From positions 1 to 64,000 of the forward strand of contig NZ_JAGXJY010000024.1 of NCBI RefSeq assembly GCF_019091085.1: a stretch of DNA of 64,000 nucleotides, given 5' to 3'. Source of the DNA: Mesorhizobium sp. GbtcB19. GTDB lineage: Bacteria; Pseudomonadota; Alphaproteobacteria; Rhizobiales; Rhizobiaceae. The position numbers and the translations under genes are program-made. Below, one piece after another: positions 8,157 to 16,666 of this stretch (the stretch's first letter is position 1; each line of letters starts with the position of its first letter). The notes under the pieces are model-generated. The model was not told where the DNA came from. It searched no databases and saw only the letters and a program-made list of their open reading frames with translations.

Positions 8157-9424
8157 TGCTTGGGCTTGAACCAGGTGGCGACGGCGGCCTGCATGTCGGC
8201 CGCCAGCTTCTCCGGCGCGACATTGCCTTCGACCATATCGATGATCTCGGACTGCAGCACCGACGACGCGGTCGGCGCCTGCCAGCGAAAGCCGACCAGC
8301 GTCAGGTAAGGCGTCGAGTTCTTCGCCATCTCCATCATCTTGGCAAGCACCGGATCCTTGACGGTGACGTCAGTGCGGGCCGGCGGCCAGCCGAGCTCGT
8401 CGGCGAAGGCCTGCGCGAATTCGGCCGAGGCCATGTAGTTCAGCACCTTGGTCGCCGCTTCCTTGTTCTGGCTTTCCGACACGAGGCCATAAGAGCCGTC
8501 CGAGAAGGCGGAGGTGTAGAGCTTGGTCGAGGCGTCGTCGGCCGGGAACGGGAAGAGCGAGAATTTCAGCTTCGGGTTCTGCGATTTGAAGCTGCCGTTC
8601 TCGAACGAGCCGCCGAAGAACATCGCCGCCTTGCCGCCGATGAACTGCTGCGTGGCGGTGGTGTAATCGATGCCGGCGAAACCGTCGGAATAATAGGGCT
8701 TGAGCTCGGCGAAGCGCTTCAGCGCCGCGACATAGCGCGGATCCTCGAACGTCGCCTTGCCGCTCATCATCTCGTCATAGAAGCCGGGACCGTAAAGGGT
8801 CGGCCCGATGACGCCGACGCCGATCTCCAGCTCCCAGGCCGAGCCGTTGGCGCCGCCATTGGCGATCGGCGTGACGCCCGCTGCCTTGAGCTTCTCGCAG
8901 GCGGCGACGAAATCCTTGTAGCTTTTCGGGATCTCGATGCCTTGCACGGCAAAAATGTCCTCATTGTAGAAGACGCCCATCATCGGCACCGAATAGGGCA
9001 CGCCGTAGAGCTTGCCGTCGGCGCGGCCGCGCGCGCCGCCAAGGGCTGCGTCCGGCATGTTCTTCAGTTCCGCCACGCTGTCGTCGAGCGCGTCGAGATA
9101 GCCGCCTTCGATGAAGGGCTGCAATTCGCCATAGGCCTTGAGCTGCGCGATGTCGGGTCCGCGGCCACCGCGCAACGCGGTGCTCAGGCGGTTCTGATAG
9201 TCGGCGTCGGGCGTGAACTGGATGTCGACCTTGATGCCGGGATTCTTCTTCTCGAACGCCTCGAAGATGCGGTTCATGGCGGCCTGGTCCTCGGTGCGCC
9301 AGCTCCACAGCGTCACCGTCGAGTCGGCGCGCGCCGGCAGCGTCGAAAGCGAGCCGGCGCAAGCGGCGGCGAGGCCGCCGATCAGGCCGAGCGCGGCGCG
9401 CCGGTGGATTGAAAGCATGCTCAT
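8153..9424 (-). CDS. Extracellular sugar-binding protein (CUT1)
   Basis: A 423-aa family 1 solute-binding protein, first gene of the leftward operon. The signal peptide contains twin arginine (SIHRRAALGLIGGLAAACAG) followed by an Ala-rich cleavage site (LPARADS), so either Sec or Tat export is possible; AAACAG also resembles a lipobox. The mature protein opens with TVTLWSWRTEDQAAM, typical of this family. Start: ATG 9424, behind GGGAGA on the minus strand; the frame extends to 9457 without support. It delivers the operon's sugar to the two permeases. The ligand cannot be deduced, but PIG-L, ROK and SIS neighbours favour an amino sugar or glycoside. Confidence 0.93.
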   Translation of the reverse strand: MSMLSIHRRAALGLIGGLAAACAGSLSTLPARADSTVTLWSWRTEDQAAMNRIFEAFEKKNPGIKVDIQFTPDADYQNRLSTALRGGRGPDIAQLKAYGELQPFIEGGYLDALDDSVAELKNMPDAALGGARGRADGKLYGVPYSVPMMGVFYNEDIFAVQGIEIPKSYKDFVAACEKLKAAGVTPIANGGANGSAWELEIGVGVIGPTLYGPGFYDEMMSGKATFEDPRYVAALKRFAELKPYYSDGFAGIDYTTATQQFIGGKAAMFFGGSFENGSFKSQNPKLKFSLFPFPADDASTKLYTSAFSDGSYGLVSESQNKEAATKVLNYMASAEFAQAFADELGWPPARTDVTVKDPVLAKMMEMAKNSTPYLTLVGFRWQAPTASSVLQSEIIDMVEGNVAPEKLAADMQAAVATWFKPKQ

Positions 9425-9746
9425 TGCCGGTTCTCCCATTTTTTCGGTTTGAGGCACTCAGGCGGCGGTGACTCCGCAAGAGAGTCATACGCTTTTCGGC
9501 AAAGTCATTATAACGACATGACGGCATCCGCAAGAGACCTTAACGCCATGGACTGTTTCGCGGAGGCCGCCAACCTTATTGGGTGATAAAATGCAATAGA
9601 TTGATTTATATGGATAATTTTAAAGCCGTCGCGAACGATTTTTGGCTTATAAAACGTAACCGAACATCCGCACGTAAGGGCTTGCGCGCGAGATCAAACT
9701 TGTCATAACGTCATCGCTCTTATCACGACTTGTGTGGAGGATGCCG
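9425..9746. promoter_or_regulatory. Divergent promoter region between two sugar-uptake operons
   Basis: This 322-bp spacer is strikingly AT-rich in 9560-9660 compared with the genes around it. It must hold promoters for the leftward operon (starts 9424) and the rightward one (starts 9747). Two similar elements could be GntR operators: 9504-9517 (minus strand GTCGTTATAATGAC) and 9701-9713 (minus strand TGACGTTATGACA), sharing CGTTAT and TGAC. No small gene was found. Confidence 0.5.
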
Positions 9747-11039
9747 ATGTCGCTTGCCTGGCTCTCGAAGCTGACTGTCGCCGCGGGGCTCGTCGCCCTT
9801 CCCGCGACCGGCTGGGCGCAATCGGTCAACATCTCCTATCTGACGCATTGGTCGCCGGAGACGGTGGCGCTGCTCGAGGCGGCGGCCAAGGATTTTTCCA
9901 AGCAGAATCCCGATGTCGCCATCACAGTCCGCGCGGTCCCCTTCGGCGATCTCCTGACCACGCTGCGCTCGCAGGGCGGCTCGTCCGACGGTCCGACGAT
10001 CGGCGGCATCTACGATCTGTGGCTGCCGGAACTGGCCAAGGACAAGCTTGTCGCCCCTGCCCCGGAAGCGGTTGCCGGTGAGGTGAAGAGCGCCTGGCCG
10101 GCGGGCGTCGTCAGCGCCGCCTCGGTCGGCGGCACGCTCTACGGCATCCCGAACGAGATCGACGTCTATGCGCTGAACTACAACAAGGAACTGTTCAAGG
10201 CGGCAGGCATCTCCGCCCCGCCCAGGACCTGGGCCGAATTCAAGGATGCCGCCGCCAAGCTGACCGACAAGGACAAGGGCCAGCAGGGCTTCGGCATGAT
10301 CAACTCATGGGCGGCGGGCGTGGTCCATCCCTTCGCCTCGCTGCTCGTCTCCAATGGTGGCAACCTGGTCAAGGACGGCAAGCCGGCGCTGGACAGTTCC
10401 CAGGCCGGCGAGACCTTCGCGCTCTATGAAGACTTGATAAAGTCCGGCGCGAGCAATCCGGCGATGGCGACGGCCGACGCCAACACCACCGGTCCGTTCC
10501 TCGACAATTTCGTCTCCGGCAAGACCGGCATGATCATCATGGCGAACTGGTGGGAAAGCGCGCTCAAGACCGGCATGGGCGACAAGTTCGCCAACGTCGC
10601 CACGGCGCCCATCCCCGTCGGCCCGAGCGGCGACAAGCCGCATTCGATCTCCTACTCCTGGATGACCGTCGTCAACGCCAAGGCCGGCGCGGCCGAGCAG
10701 AAGGCAGCCTGGCAGTTTCTCGCCTGGCTGAACAGCCCGAAATCCGGCAGGAACGGCGCCTCGGCCATGTCCGACATATTGATGTCGATGGGCATCCTGC
10801 CGTCGCGGACTTCCGACATCGAGGCGCACAAGGACAAGCTCGGCTCGGAGTTCCTCTCCGGCTACGTCTCCGTGCTTGCCGATGCACGGCCCTTCCCGGT
10901 CGTGCTCGGCGGTCAGGAATTCTCCGAATCCCTGCAGCAGACGCTCGAGGCGTTGCAGTACGGCCAGGTCTCGGCCAAGGATGCGCAGGCGAACGCCGAG
11001 GCCGACGCCACGTCGATCCTGGAGCGCGCGGCGAAATAG
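9747..11039 (+). CDS. Extracellular sugar-binding protein (second CUT1 system)
   Basis: A 430-aa family 1 solute-binding protein. Start: ATG 9747, six bases after TGGAGG; the ATG at 9741 touches the ribosome site and is less likely. The signal peptide runs to about residue 25 (cleavage near ATGWAQS), then VNISYLTHWSPETVALLEAA, typical of the family. It is the first gene of a rightward three-gene operon with permeases at 11078 and 11965. It is only distantly similar to the divergent neighbour at 8153, so this is not a simple local duplication. The ligand is unknown. Confidence 0.93.
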   Translation: MSLAWLSKLTVAAGLVALPATGWAQSVNISYLTHWSPETVALLEAAAKDFSKQNPDVAITVRAVPFGDLLTTLRSQGGSSDGPTIGGIYDLWLPELAKDKLVAPAPEAVAGEVKSAWPAGVVSAASVGGTLYGIPNEIDVYALNYNKELFKAAGISAPPRTWAEFKDAAAKLTDKDKGQQGFGMINSWAAGVVHPFASLLVSNGGNLVKDGKPALDSSQAGETFALYEDLIKSGASNPAMATADANTTGPFLDNFVSGKTGMIIMANWWESALKTGMGDKFANVATAPIPVGPSGDKPHSISYSWMTVVNAKAGAAEQKAAWQFLAWLNSPKSGRNGASAMSDILMSMGILPSRTSDIEAHKDKLGSEFLSGYVSVLADARPFPVVLGGQEFSESLQQTLEALQYGQVSAKDAQANAEADATSILERAAK

Positions 11040-11077
11040 GCTCGAGTCTTCGACCCGTAGCCATCGGAAGCAGGTGA

Positions 11078-11968
11078 ATGGCCAAAGCTTTTCGTGCCTC
11101 GGCGGGCATCATGCTTGCGCCCGCCGTGACATTGATCGGCGTCTTCGTGCTCGTACCGATGCTGCTGACTGTCTGGCTGTCCTTCCAGGACTGGTCCACG
11201 CAGACGCCGTTTTCCGAGGCGAACTTCGTCGGCCTCGGCAATTTCCAGGAGATCTTCGGCGCGACCTCGGTCGGGCGCGATTTCAAGGCAGCACTTTTCA
11301 ACACCGCGATCTACACCGCGTTGTCCGTCATCCTCATCCTGCCGCTGTCGGTCGTCCTCGGCCTGATGGTCTATCAGCGCGACGTCGCCGGCGGCACGGC
11401 GCTGCGCACCGTGCTGTTTTCGACCTACATGGTGCCGATGATCGCGGTGGCGCTGGTCTGGTCGAAACTCTATTCACCGAGCGAAGGCCCGTTCAACCAG
11501 TTGCTTGGCCTGATCGGCATCAGCCCGCAGCCCTGGCTCTCCTCGCCGCGCTCGGCCCTGGTCTCGATCGTGCTGCTCAATGTCTGGCAGCAGGTCGGCT
11601 ATTTCACGGTGCTGGCGATTGCCGGGCTGACGCAGATCCCCGGCAGCCTCTATGAGGCGGCGACGCTCGACGGCGCCAACCGGCGTGAGCAATTCCGCTT
11701 CATCACGTTGCCGCTGCTGCGCCGCACGCTGCTGTTCAGCGCCGTCATCGCCATCATCAACGCCGTGCAGGTGTTCGAGCCGGTGGCGCTGATCACGCAA
11801 GGCGGGCCGGTCGGCTCGACCAATGTGCTCACCTATCATATCCGCCGCGTCGGCATCGAACGCGCGCAGGGCGGGCTGGGCTCGGCCATGGCCGTGATGC
11901 TGATGCTGTCGCTGATCGTCTGCGTTTCGGCGCTGTTTGCCTTCGTCAACCGCAAGGACAGCGAATGA
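11078..11968 (+). CDS. ABC sugar transporter permease, MalF-like
   Basis: A 296-aa CUT1 permease with six membrane segments. The first begins at about residue 10 (GIMLAPAVTLIGVFVLVPM), and the EAA loop reads YEAATLDGANRREQFRFITLP near residue 192. It lies 38 bp after the binding-protein gene and overlaps the next permease by ATGA (11965-11968). It forms the channel with the 11965 product. No ATPase gene follows; a methyltransferase gene comes next. Confidence 0.93.
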   Translation: MAKAFRASAGIMLAPAVTLIGVFVLVPMLLTVWLSFQDWSTQTPFSEANFVGLGNFQEIFGATSVGRDFKAALFNTAIYTALSVILILPLSVVLGLMVYQRDVAGGTALRTVLFSTYMVPMIAVALVWSKLYSPSEGPFNQLLGLIGISPQPWLSSPRSALVSIVLLNVWQQVGYFTVLAIAGLTQIPGSLYEAATLDGANRREQFRFITLPLLRRTLLFSAVIAIINAVQVFEPVALITQGGPVGSTNVLTYHIRRVGIERAQGGLGSAMAVMLMLSLIVCVSALFAFVNRKDSE

Positions 11969-12822
11969 GCACGGCAAGATCGCTTTCCCGCAAGCGCCCT
12001 TCGGGCCGCAAGGCGCTGCTTGCGACCGCCATGTTGCTGGTCGCCGTCGCCTCCGCCTTCCCGTTGGCCTGGATGGTGCTTTCCAGCCTGAAGACGCCGG
12101 CCGAGACCATGCAGGTGCCGCCGGTCTGGATCCCGCATACGCCGAGCTTCGAGGCCTACGAAAAAGTTGCCGGCGTCATCAATGTCGGCCGGTCAATGTG
12201 GAACTCGCTTGTCATCGCCTCGGTCACCACCGCAGGCATCCTGGTCACCAGCATGATGGCCGGCTATGCCTTCGCCAAATATTCCTTCCCTGGCCGTTCG
12301 CTGCTCTTTTCTGTGCTGATCGCCACCATGTTCCTGCCGCCGATCGTGACGCTCATTCCGCTCTACCGCATGGTCGGTTCGATGGGCTTGAGCGCCAGCC
12401 TGGCCGGCATCATCGTGCCCAACCTCGCCAACGCCTTCGGCATCTTCCTGATGCGCCAGTTCATCGCCGGCGTGCCGGACGAACTGATCGACGCCGCGCG
12501 CATGGATGGCGCCTCCGAACTGCTCATCCTTTACAAGATCGTGGCGCCGAGCGTCGCGCCGGCGATCGCCGCACTGGCGCTCTTCGCCTTCGTCTATCAC
12601 TGGAACAGCTATCTGTGGCCGCTCACCGTGCTGCAGGGCAATGCCGACGCGTATCCGATCGTCATCAGCCTCAGCCGGCTGCTGAGCTACAACCGCGGCG
12701 CCGTCAACACCGGCCTGGTGATGGCCGGCGCGACGCTCGCCGTGCTGCCGCCACTGATCCTGTTCGTCTTCCTGCAGCGCTTCTTCGTCGATTCGATCGT
12801 GGGGTCGGCGATCAAGGGGTAG
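11965..12822 (+). CDS. ABC sugar transporter permease, MalG-like
   Basis: A 285-aa CUT1 permease. The N-terminus is cationic (TARSLSRKRPSGRK) before the first membrane segment; the EAA loop is DELIDAARMDGASELLILYK near residue 172. The C-terminus ends with FLQRFFVDSIVGSAIKG, the usual MalG-type ending. Coupled to the upstream permease by an ATGA overlap. It is the last gene of this transporter operon. Confidence 0.93.
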   Translation: MSTARSLSRKRPSGRKALLATAMLLVAVASAFPLAWMVLSSLKTPAETMQVPPVWIPHTPSFEAYEKVAGVINVGRSMWNSLVIASVTTAGILVTSMMAGYAFAKYSFPGRSLLFSVLIATMFLPPIVTLIPLYRMVGSMGLSASLAGIIVPNLANAFGIFLMRQFIAGVPDELIDAARMDGASELLILYKIVAPSVAPAIAALALFAFVYHWNSYLWPLTVLQGNADAYPIVISLSRLLSYNRGAVNTGLVMAGATLAVLPPLILFVFLQRFFVDSIVGSAIKG

Positions 12823-12941
12823 TTTTGTCGAGCCACCTCGCGCCGCGTCCCCTGCCATGCAGCGGATTGACGCGCCTGGCCTCTCACGGCATTGTTTATT
12901 AACCAGCTGTTAACCTTGCGGCTGAGATCGAGGGGGGCGAC

Positions 12942-13802
12942 TTGGAACCGTTTTTGGACGCGAACCTCCTGAATTGGGATGATCGGGCCGAACTGCACGC
13001 GACCGACAAAACGGGCAGTTACCGCATCGAGAACGTGCTGGCTGGTGGGTCCAATCTCTATGAGCTGGAAACGCGCGAGGTCGGGGACATTTTCGGCAAG
13101 GACATCGTCCATCTGCAATGCCACATCGGTCTTGACACGATCAGCCTGAAGAACCTCGGCGCGGGCAGCGTGACCGGGCTGGACTTTTCACCAAGGGCGA
13201 TCGCCGCAGCGCGGGATTTCGCATCCAAGGCAGGCAGCGACGTTCGCTTCGTCGAAGCGCCGCTTTATGAGGCGGTCGAAGCGCTCGACCGGACCTTTGA
13301 TATCGTCTACGTCACCTGGGGATCGGTGAACTGGCTTGACGATGTCTTCCGTTGGGCGCGGGTGGTCGCCGATCTTCTGCGGCCTGGCGGCCGGCTCTAC
13401 ATGGCCGAGGGCCATCCCTTGATGTTCCAGTGCAATCGCAAGGCTGCCGCCCTCGAATTGAAGGACGACTGGCGAACCCCGGTGACGCGACCGCTCGTCT
13501 GGAACGAGCAGCGGACCTATACCGGCGATGAGCGGACCTTGAAGCATCCTCGGTATTATGAATGGATTCATCCAATCAGCGACGTGGTGAACGCGCTGAT
13601 CGCCGCGGGGCTGACGCTCGATTTTCTCAATGAGCACGACACGGTTTCCTGGAAGCATTTTTCATTCGCGGTGAGGGCCGGCAAGGACATGTATGGCCTG
13701 CCCGAAAACGCTCCCAAGATTCCGATGGCCTATTCGATTGGCGCGACCAAGCGCGGCGTTGGGACGTATCGGATCGTCCAGAAGAAGATCGATAGTCACT
13801 AG
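12942..13802 (+). CDS. SAM-dependent methyltransferase (class I)
   Basis: A 286-aa cytoplasmic protein with a Rossmann-type methyltransferase core. The SAM glycine motif region is IVHLQCHIGLDTISLKNLGA near residue 54, followed by the acidic VTGLDFSP, and post-motifs FDIVYVTWGSVNWL and LLRPGGRLYMAEGHP. Start: the TTG at 12942 lies 6-8 bases after AGGGGGG and gives the family-like N-terminus EPFLDANLLNWDDRAELHA. The target is unknown. It follows the transporter operon by 119 bp and may have its own promoter. Confidence 0.85.
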   Translation: MEPFLDANLLNWDDRAELHATDKTGSYRIENVLAGGSNLYELETREVGDIFGKDIVHLQCHIGLDTISLKNLGAGSVTGLDFSPRAIAAARDFASKAGSDVRFVEAPLYEAVEALDRTFDIVYVTWGSVNWLDDVFRWARVVADLLRPGGRLYMAEGHPLMFQCNRKAAALELKDDWRTPVTRPLVWNEQRTYTGDERTLKHPRYYEWIHPISDVVNALIAAGLTLDFLNEHDTVSWKHFSFAVRAGKDMYGLPENAPKIPMAYSIGATKRGVGTYRIVQKKIDSH

Positions 13803-13981
13803 CTCCGCTACGTGCCGGTTCTGGTGCCATTGTCCTATGCGCCCGTGTCCGAAGGCGCAAAAATTTTAAAGACTGTGAAGGCCAAAATTAAGTTATTGCG
13901 AACTAATATTCCCTTGATGAGGCTCATCTGGAGAGCCTGACATGCACAGGGAACATCGCTTTATTGGCTCTTGTCGCCAGC

Positions 13982-16618
13982 ATGTTCGGCCGCATGAAAC
14001 GGGCCGTCTTTTCACCGGCTAGGATTCCGGCGGCGATCGCGATTGTGGTTATTGCCGTATGCGCGATATTTGCGGATCATCAGAACAAGATCGTCTCGGA
14101 TCAGGCTGTCCGCGCGGATGTCCTGGCCAAGGTCAATGTCATTCGCGCCAAGCTCGAAGGCAAGGTCAACGGCAACCTCCAGCTGGCGCGAGGACTGGTC
14201 GCTGCGGTCACGACCGAACCCTATATGGGACAGCAGCGATTTGCTGAGCTTGCCAGCAGGCTGTTCAACGAAGAGTCCCAGCTTCGCAACATTGCCGGCG
14301 CGCCTGACCTGGTCATTTCCCTGATGTACCCGATGGCCGGCAATGAGAAGGCCATCGGCCTCGACTACCGCAAGAACGACCAGCAACGCGCGGCCGCGCT
14401 GCGCGCGCGCGACGAGCGCAGGACCATTCTCGCTGGCCCGGTCGATCTGGCGCAGGGTGGACAGGCCTTCGTCGGCCGATTTCCGGTATTCGTCAAAAGC
14501 GCGGGCAATACCGACCGGTTCTGGGGCATCGTCTCCGCCGTCGTTGACGTCCAGCGCCTTTACCAAGCGAGCGGCCTCCTCGACAAGGATCTCGGGATTG
14601 ACGTCGCACTCATCGGCTATGACGCCCTTGGCGCGAACGGCGCTCAGTTCTTCGGCGACGAACGCGTTGTCAAAAGCAATCCTGTGACTGCAGATGTTCT
14701 TTTTCCGTCGGGCTCCTGGCGGATCGCCGCCATTCCCAAGAACGGTTGGCCCGCCACTCCCGCCAACGCGTGGTTGCTGAGGGCGATCATGGCGGCGGCG
14801 GCCGCTCTGATCTTGATCCCTTTCCTGGCGGCGGGCCGCCTGATCAACGAGAGGCACCGAAACTATTGGGAACTGCATCGGCTGTCGCGACGGCTGGAAC
14901 TTGCTCTGGAGGCGTCGGCCATCGGAGTATGGGAGCACGACCTCGAAACCAACGATCTCACCTGGGATGACCGCGTCAACGAAATATACGGCCGGGAGGC
15001 CGACGGCGGGCCGCGCGGATATTCGGATTGGGCCGGTGCCATTCATCCTGCCGATCTGCCTGGCGCGCTTGCGGACTTCGACAAAGCCGCGGCCGATCGC
15101 AGCACATATTCATCCGAATACCGGGTCGTTCGTCCGGACGGCGAAATTCGCCACGTCCGCTCCAGGGCGATCTTCTACCAGACCGCCAACAACTCGCCTC
15201 GAATGGTCGGCGCGGAGTGGGACGTGACGGCGGATGTTTTGCTGAACACCGATCTGGTTCGAGCAAAGCAACTGACCGAGTCGAAAAATACCGAACTTGA
15301 ATCGGCCAAGGCGCGCATAGAACACGTCGCGCTGCACGATGCGCTGACGGATCTGCCCAATCGCCGCTATCTGGATCAGGTGCTGGAAGACTACGCGGGA
15401 AGGGCCAGGCTAAATGGTGGCCACGCGGCGCTGCTTCACATCGATCTGGACCGCTTCAAGCACATCAACGATACGCTCGGCCATGCGGCAGGCGACGCTA
15501 TGCTGGTGCATGCTTCGTCCGTTCTCAAGTCCAACGTCGGCGACAGCGGTTTTGTCGCCCGGATTGGAGGAGACGAATTCATCGTGCTTTGCACAGTGCA
15601 TGGCGACGTTGGCCAGGCCGCGACGCTGGCGGACAACATTATCGAGCAGATGCGCAGACCTGTTTATTACCACGGCCATCAATGTCGGTTTGGCGTCAGC
15701 GTTGGAATTGCGATCGACAATGACAGAGATACCGATGCCAGGCAGTTGCTGGTGAACGCCGATATTGCCCTCTACCGGGCAAAGCGACGGGGCCGCAACC
15801 GCCATGAATTCTTCACTGGAGAGCTGCAAAGCGAAATCGTCAACACGAAGAGAATTGCCGACGAGATTCTGGCAGGTCTCGAGCGAGACGAATTCATCGT
15901 GTTCTACCAGCCCCAGTTTGATGCAAAGACGCTGGAGATCGTCGGCGTTGAGGCGCTGGCGCGATGGAGGCATCCAGAGAAAGGGATTCTGGCACCTGAA
16001 GTTTTCCTGAAGACCGCCGAAGAACTGAATGTCGTGTCGGTAATAGACCGGAAAATCCTCCAGCAATCGCTTCTGGATTTTGAAGCGTGGTCCGCCGACA
16101 AGATCGGCATCCCGCGCGTATCAGTCAACGTTTCGGCCCGGCGCCTCCGGGATGAGGAACTCCTGAAAAGTTTGCGCGACCTCAATATCAGGAAGGGGAC
16201 ATTTTCCTTTGAACTCGTCGAGTCGATCTTCCTCGACAACAACGATGATCTGGTCACGTGGAACGTCGAGCAGATCAAGCAACTCGGCATCGACATCGAA
16301 ATCGACGATTTCGGCACCGGCTATGCCTCCATTGTCAGCCTGCTCAAATTGCAGCCTCGCCGCCTGAAGATAGATCGCCAGCTGGTGGACCCCATCGTGA
16401 ACTCACCCCAGCAAAGGCAGGTCGTTTCGTCGATCATCGAAATCGGCAAATCCCTGGGCATCGAAATCATTGCCGAAGGCGTCGAGACGATGAAGCACGC
16501 ACGTGTGCTCAAAGGGCTTGGCTGTGACATATTGCAAGGCTATGCATTCGGGCGCGCAATGGATTCCGACGCGCTGAGGAGCTTCGTTCGAGCTCGTCGA
16601 CTGCGCGCTGCAAGCTGA
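13982..16618 (+). CDS. Membrane CHASE-PAS-GGDEF-EAL cyclic-di-GMP protein
   Basis: An 878-aa protein that may make and/or break cyclic di-GMP. Order: membrane helix (about 12-30), periplasmic CHASE-type sensor (about 35-265, including AIGLDYRKNDQQRAAAL), membrane helix (about 272-292), PAS/PAC (about 300-425), GGDEF (about 455-615) and EAL (about 625-870). The cyclase motif GGDEF is intact (ARIGGDEFIVL, near residue 528). The phosphodiesterase motifs EALARW, DDFGTGYAS and KIDRQLV are present. The inhibitory RxxD site five residues before GGDEF is missing (GDSG instead). Start: ATG 13982; a TTG at 13964 is in frame and also possible. The signal is unknown. It is monocistronic. Confidence 0.9.
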   Translation: MFGRMKRAVFSPARIPAAIAIVVIAVCAIFADHQNKIVSDQAVRADVLAKVNVIRAKLEGKVNGNLQLARGLVAAVTTEPYMGQQRFAELASRLFNEESQLRNIAGAPDLVISLMYPMAGNEKAIGLDYRKNDQQRAAALRARDERRTILAGPVDLAQGGQAFVGRFPVFVKSAGNTDRFWGIVSAVVDVQRLYQASGLLDKDLGIDVALIGYDALGANGAQFFGDERVVKSNPVTADVLFPSGSWRIAAIPKNGWPATPANAWLLRAIMAAAAALILIPFLAAGRLINERHRNYWELHRLSRRLELALEASAIGVWEHDLETNDLTWDDRVNEIYGREADGGPRGYSDWAGAIHPADLPGALADFDKAAADRSTYSSEYRVVRPDGEIRHVRSRAIFYQTANNSPRMVGAEWDVTADVLLNTDLVRAKQLTESKNTELESAKARIEHVALHDALTDLPNRRYLDQVLEDYAGRARLNGGHAALLHIDLDRFKHINDTLGHAAGDAMLVHASSVLKSNVGDSGFVARIGGDEFIVLCTVHGDVGQAATLADNIIEQMRRPVYYHGHQCRFGVSVGIAIDNDRDTDARQLLVNADIALYRAKRRGRNRHEFFTGELQSEIVNTKRIADEILAGLERDEFIVFYQPQFDAKTLEIVGVEALARWRHPEKGILAPEVFLKTAEELNVVSVIDRKILQQSLLDFEAWSADKIGIPRVSVNVSARRLRDEELLKSLRDLNIRKGTFSFELVESIFLDNNDDLVTWNVEQIKQLGIDIEIDDFGTGYASIVSLLKLQPRRLKIDRQLVDPIVNSPQQRQVVSSIIEIGKSLGIEIIAEGVETMKHARVLKGLGCDILQGYAFGRAMDSDALRSFVRARRLRAAS

Positions 16619-16666
16619 TCCTGTTCGAAACCTCCGGTATCTCGTGGCGGCAAGATTTTGCGTGCC

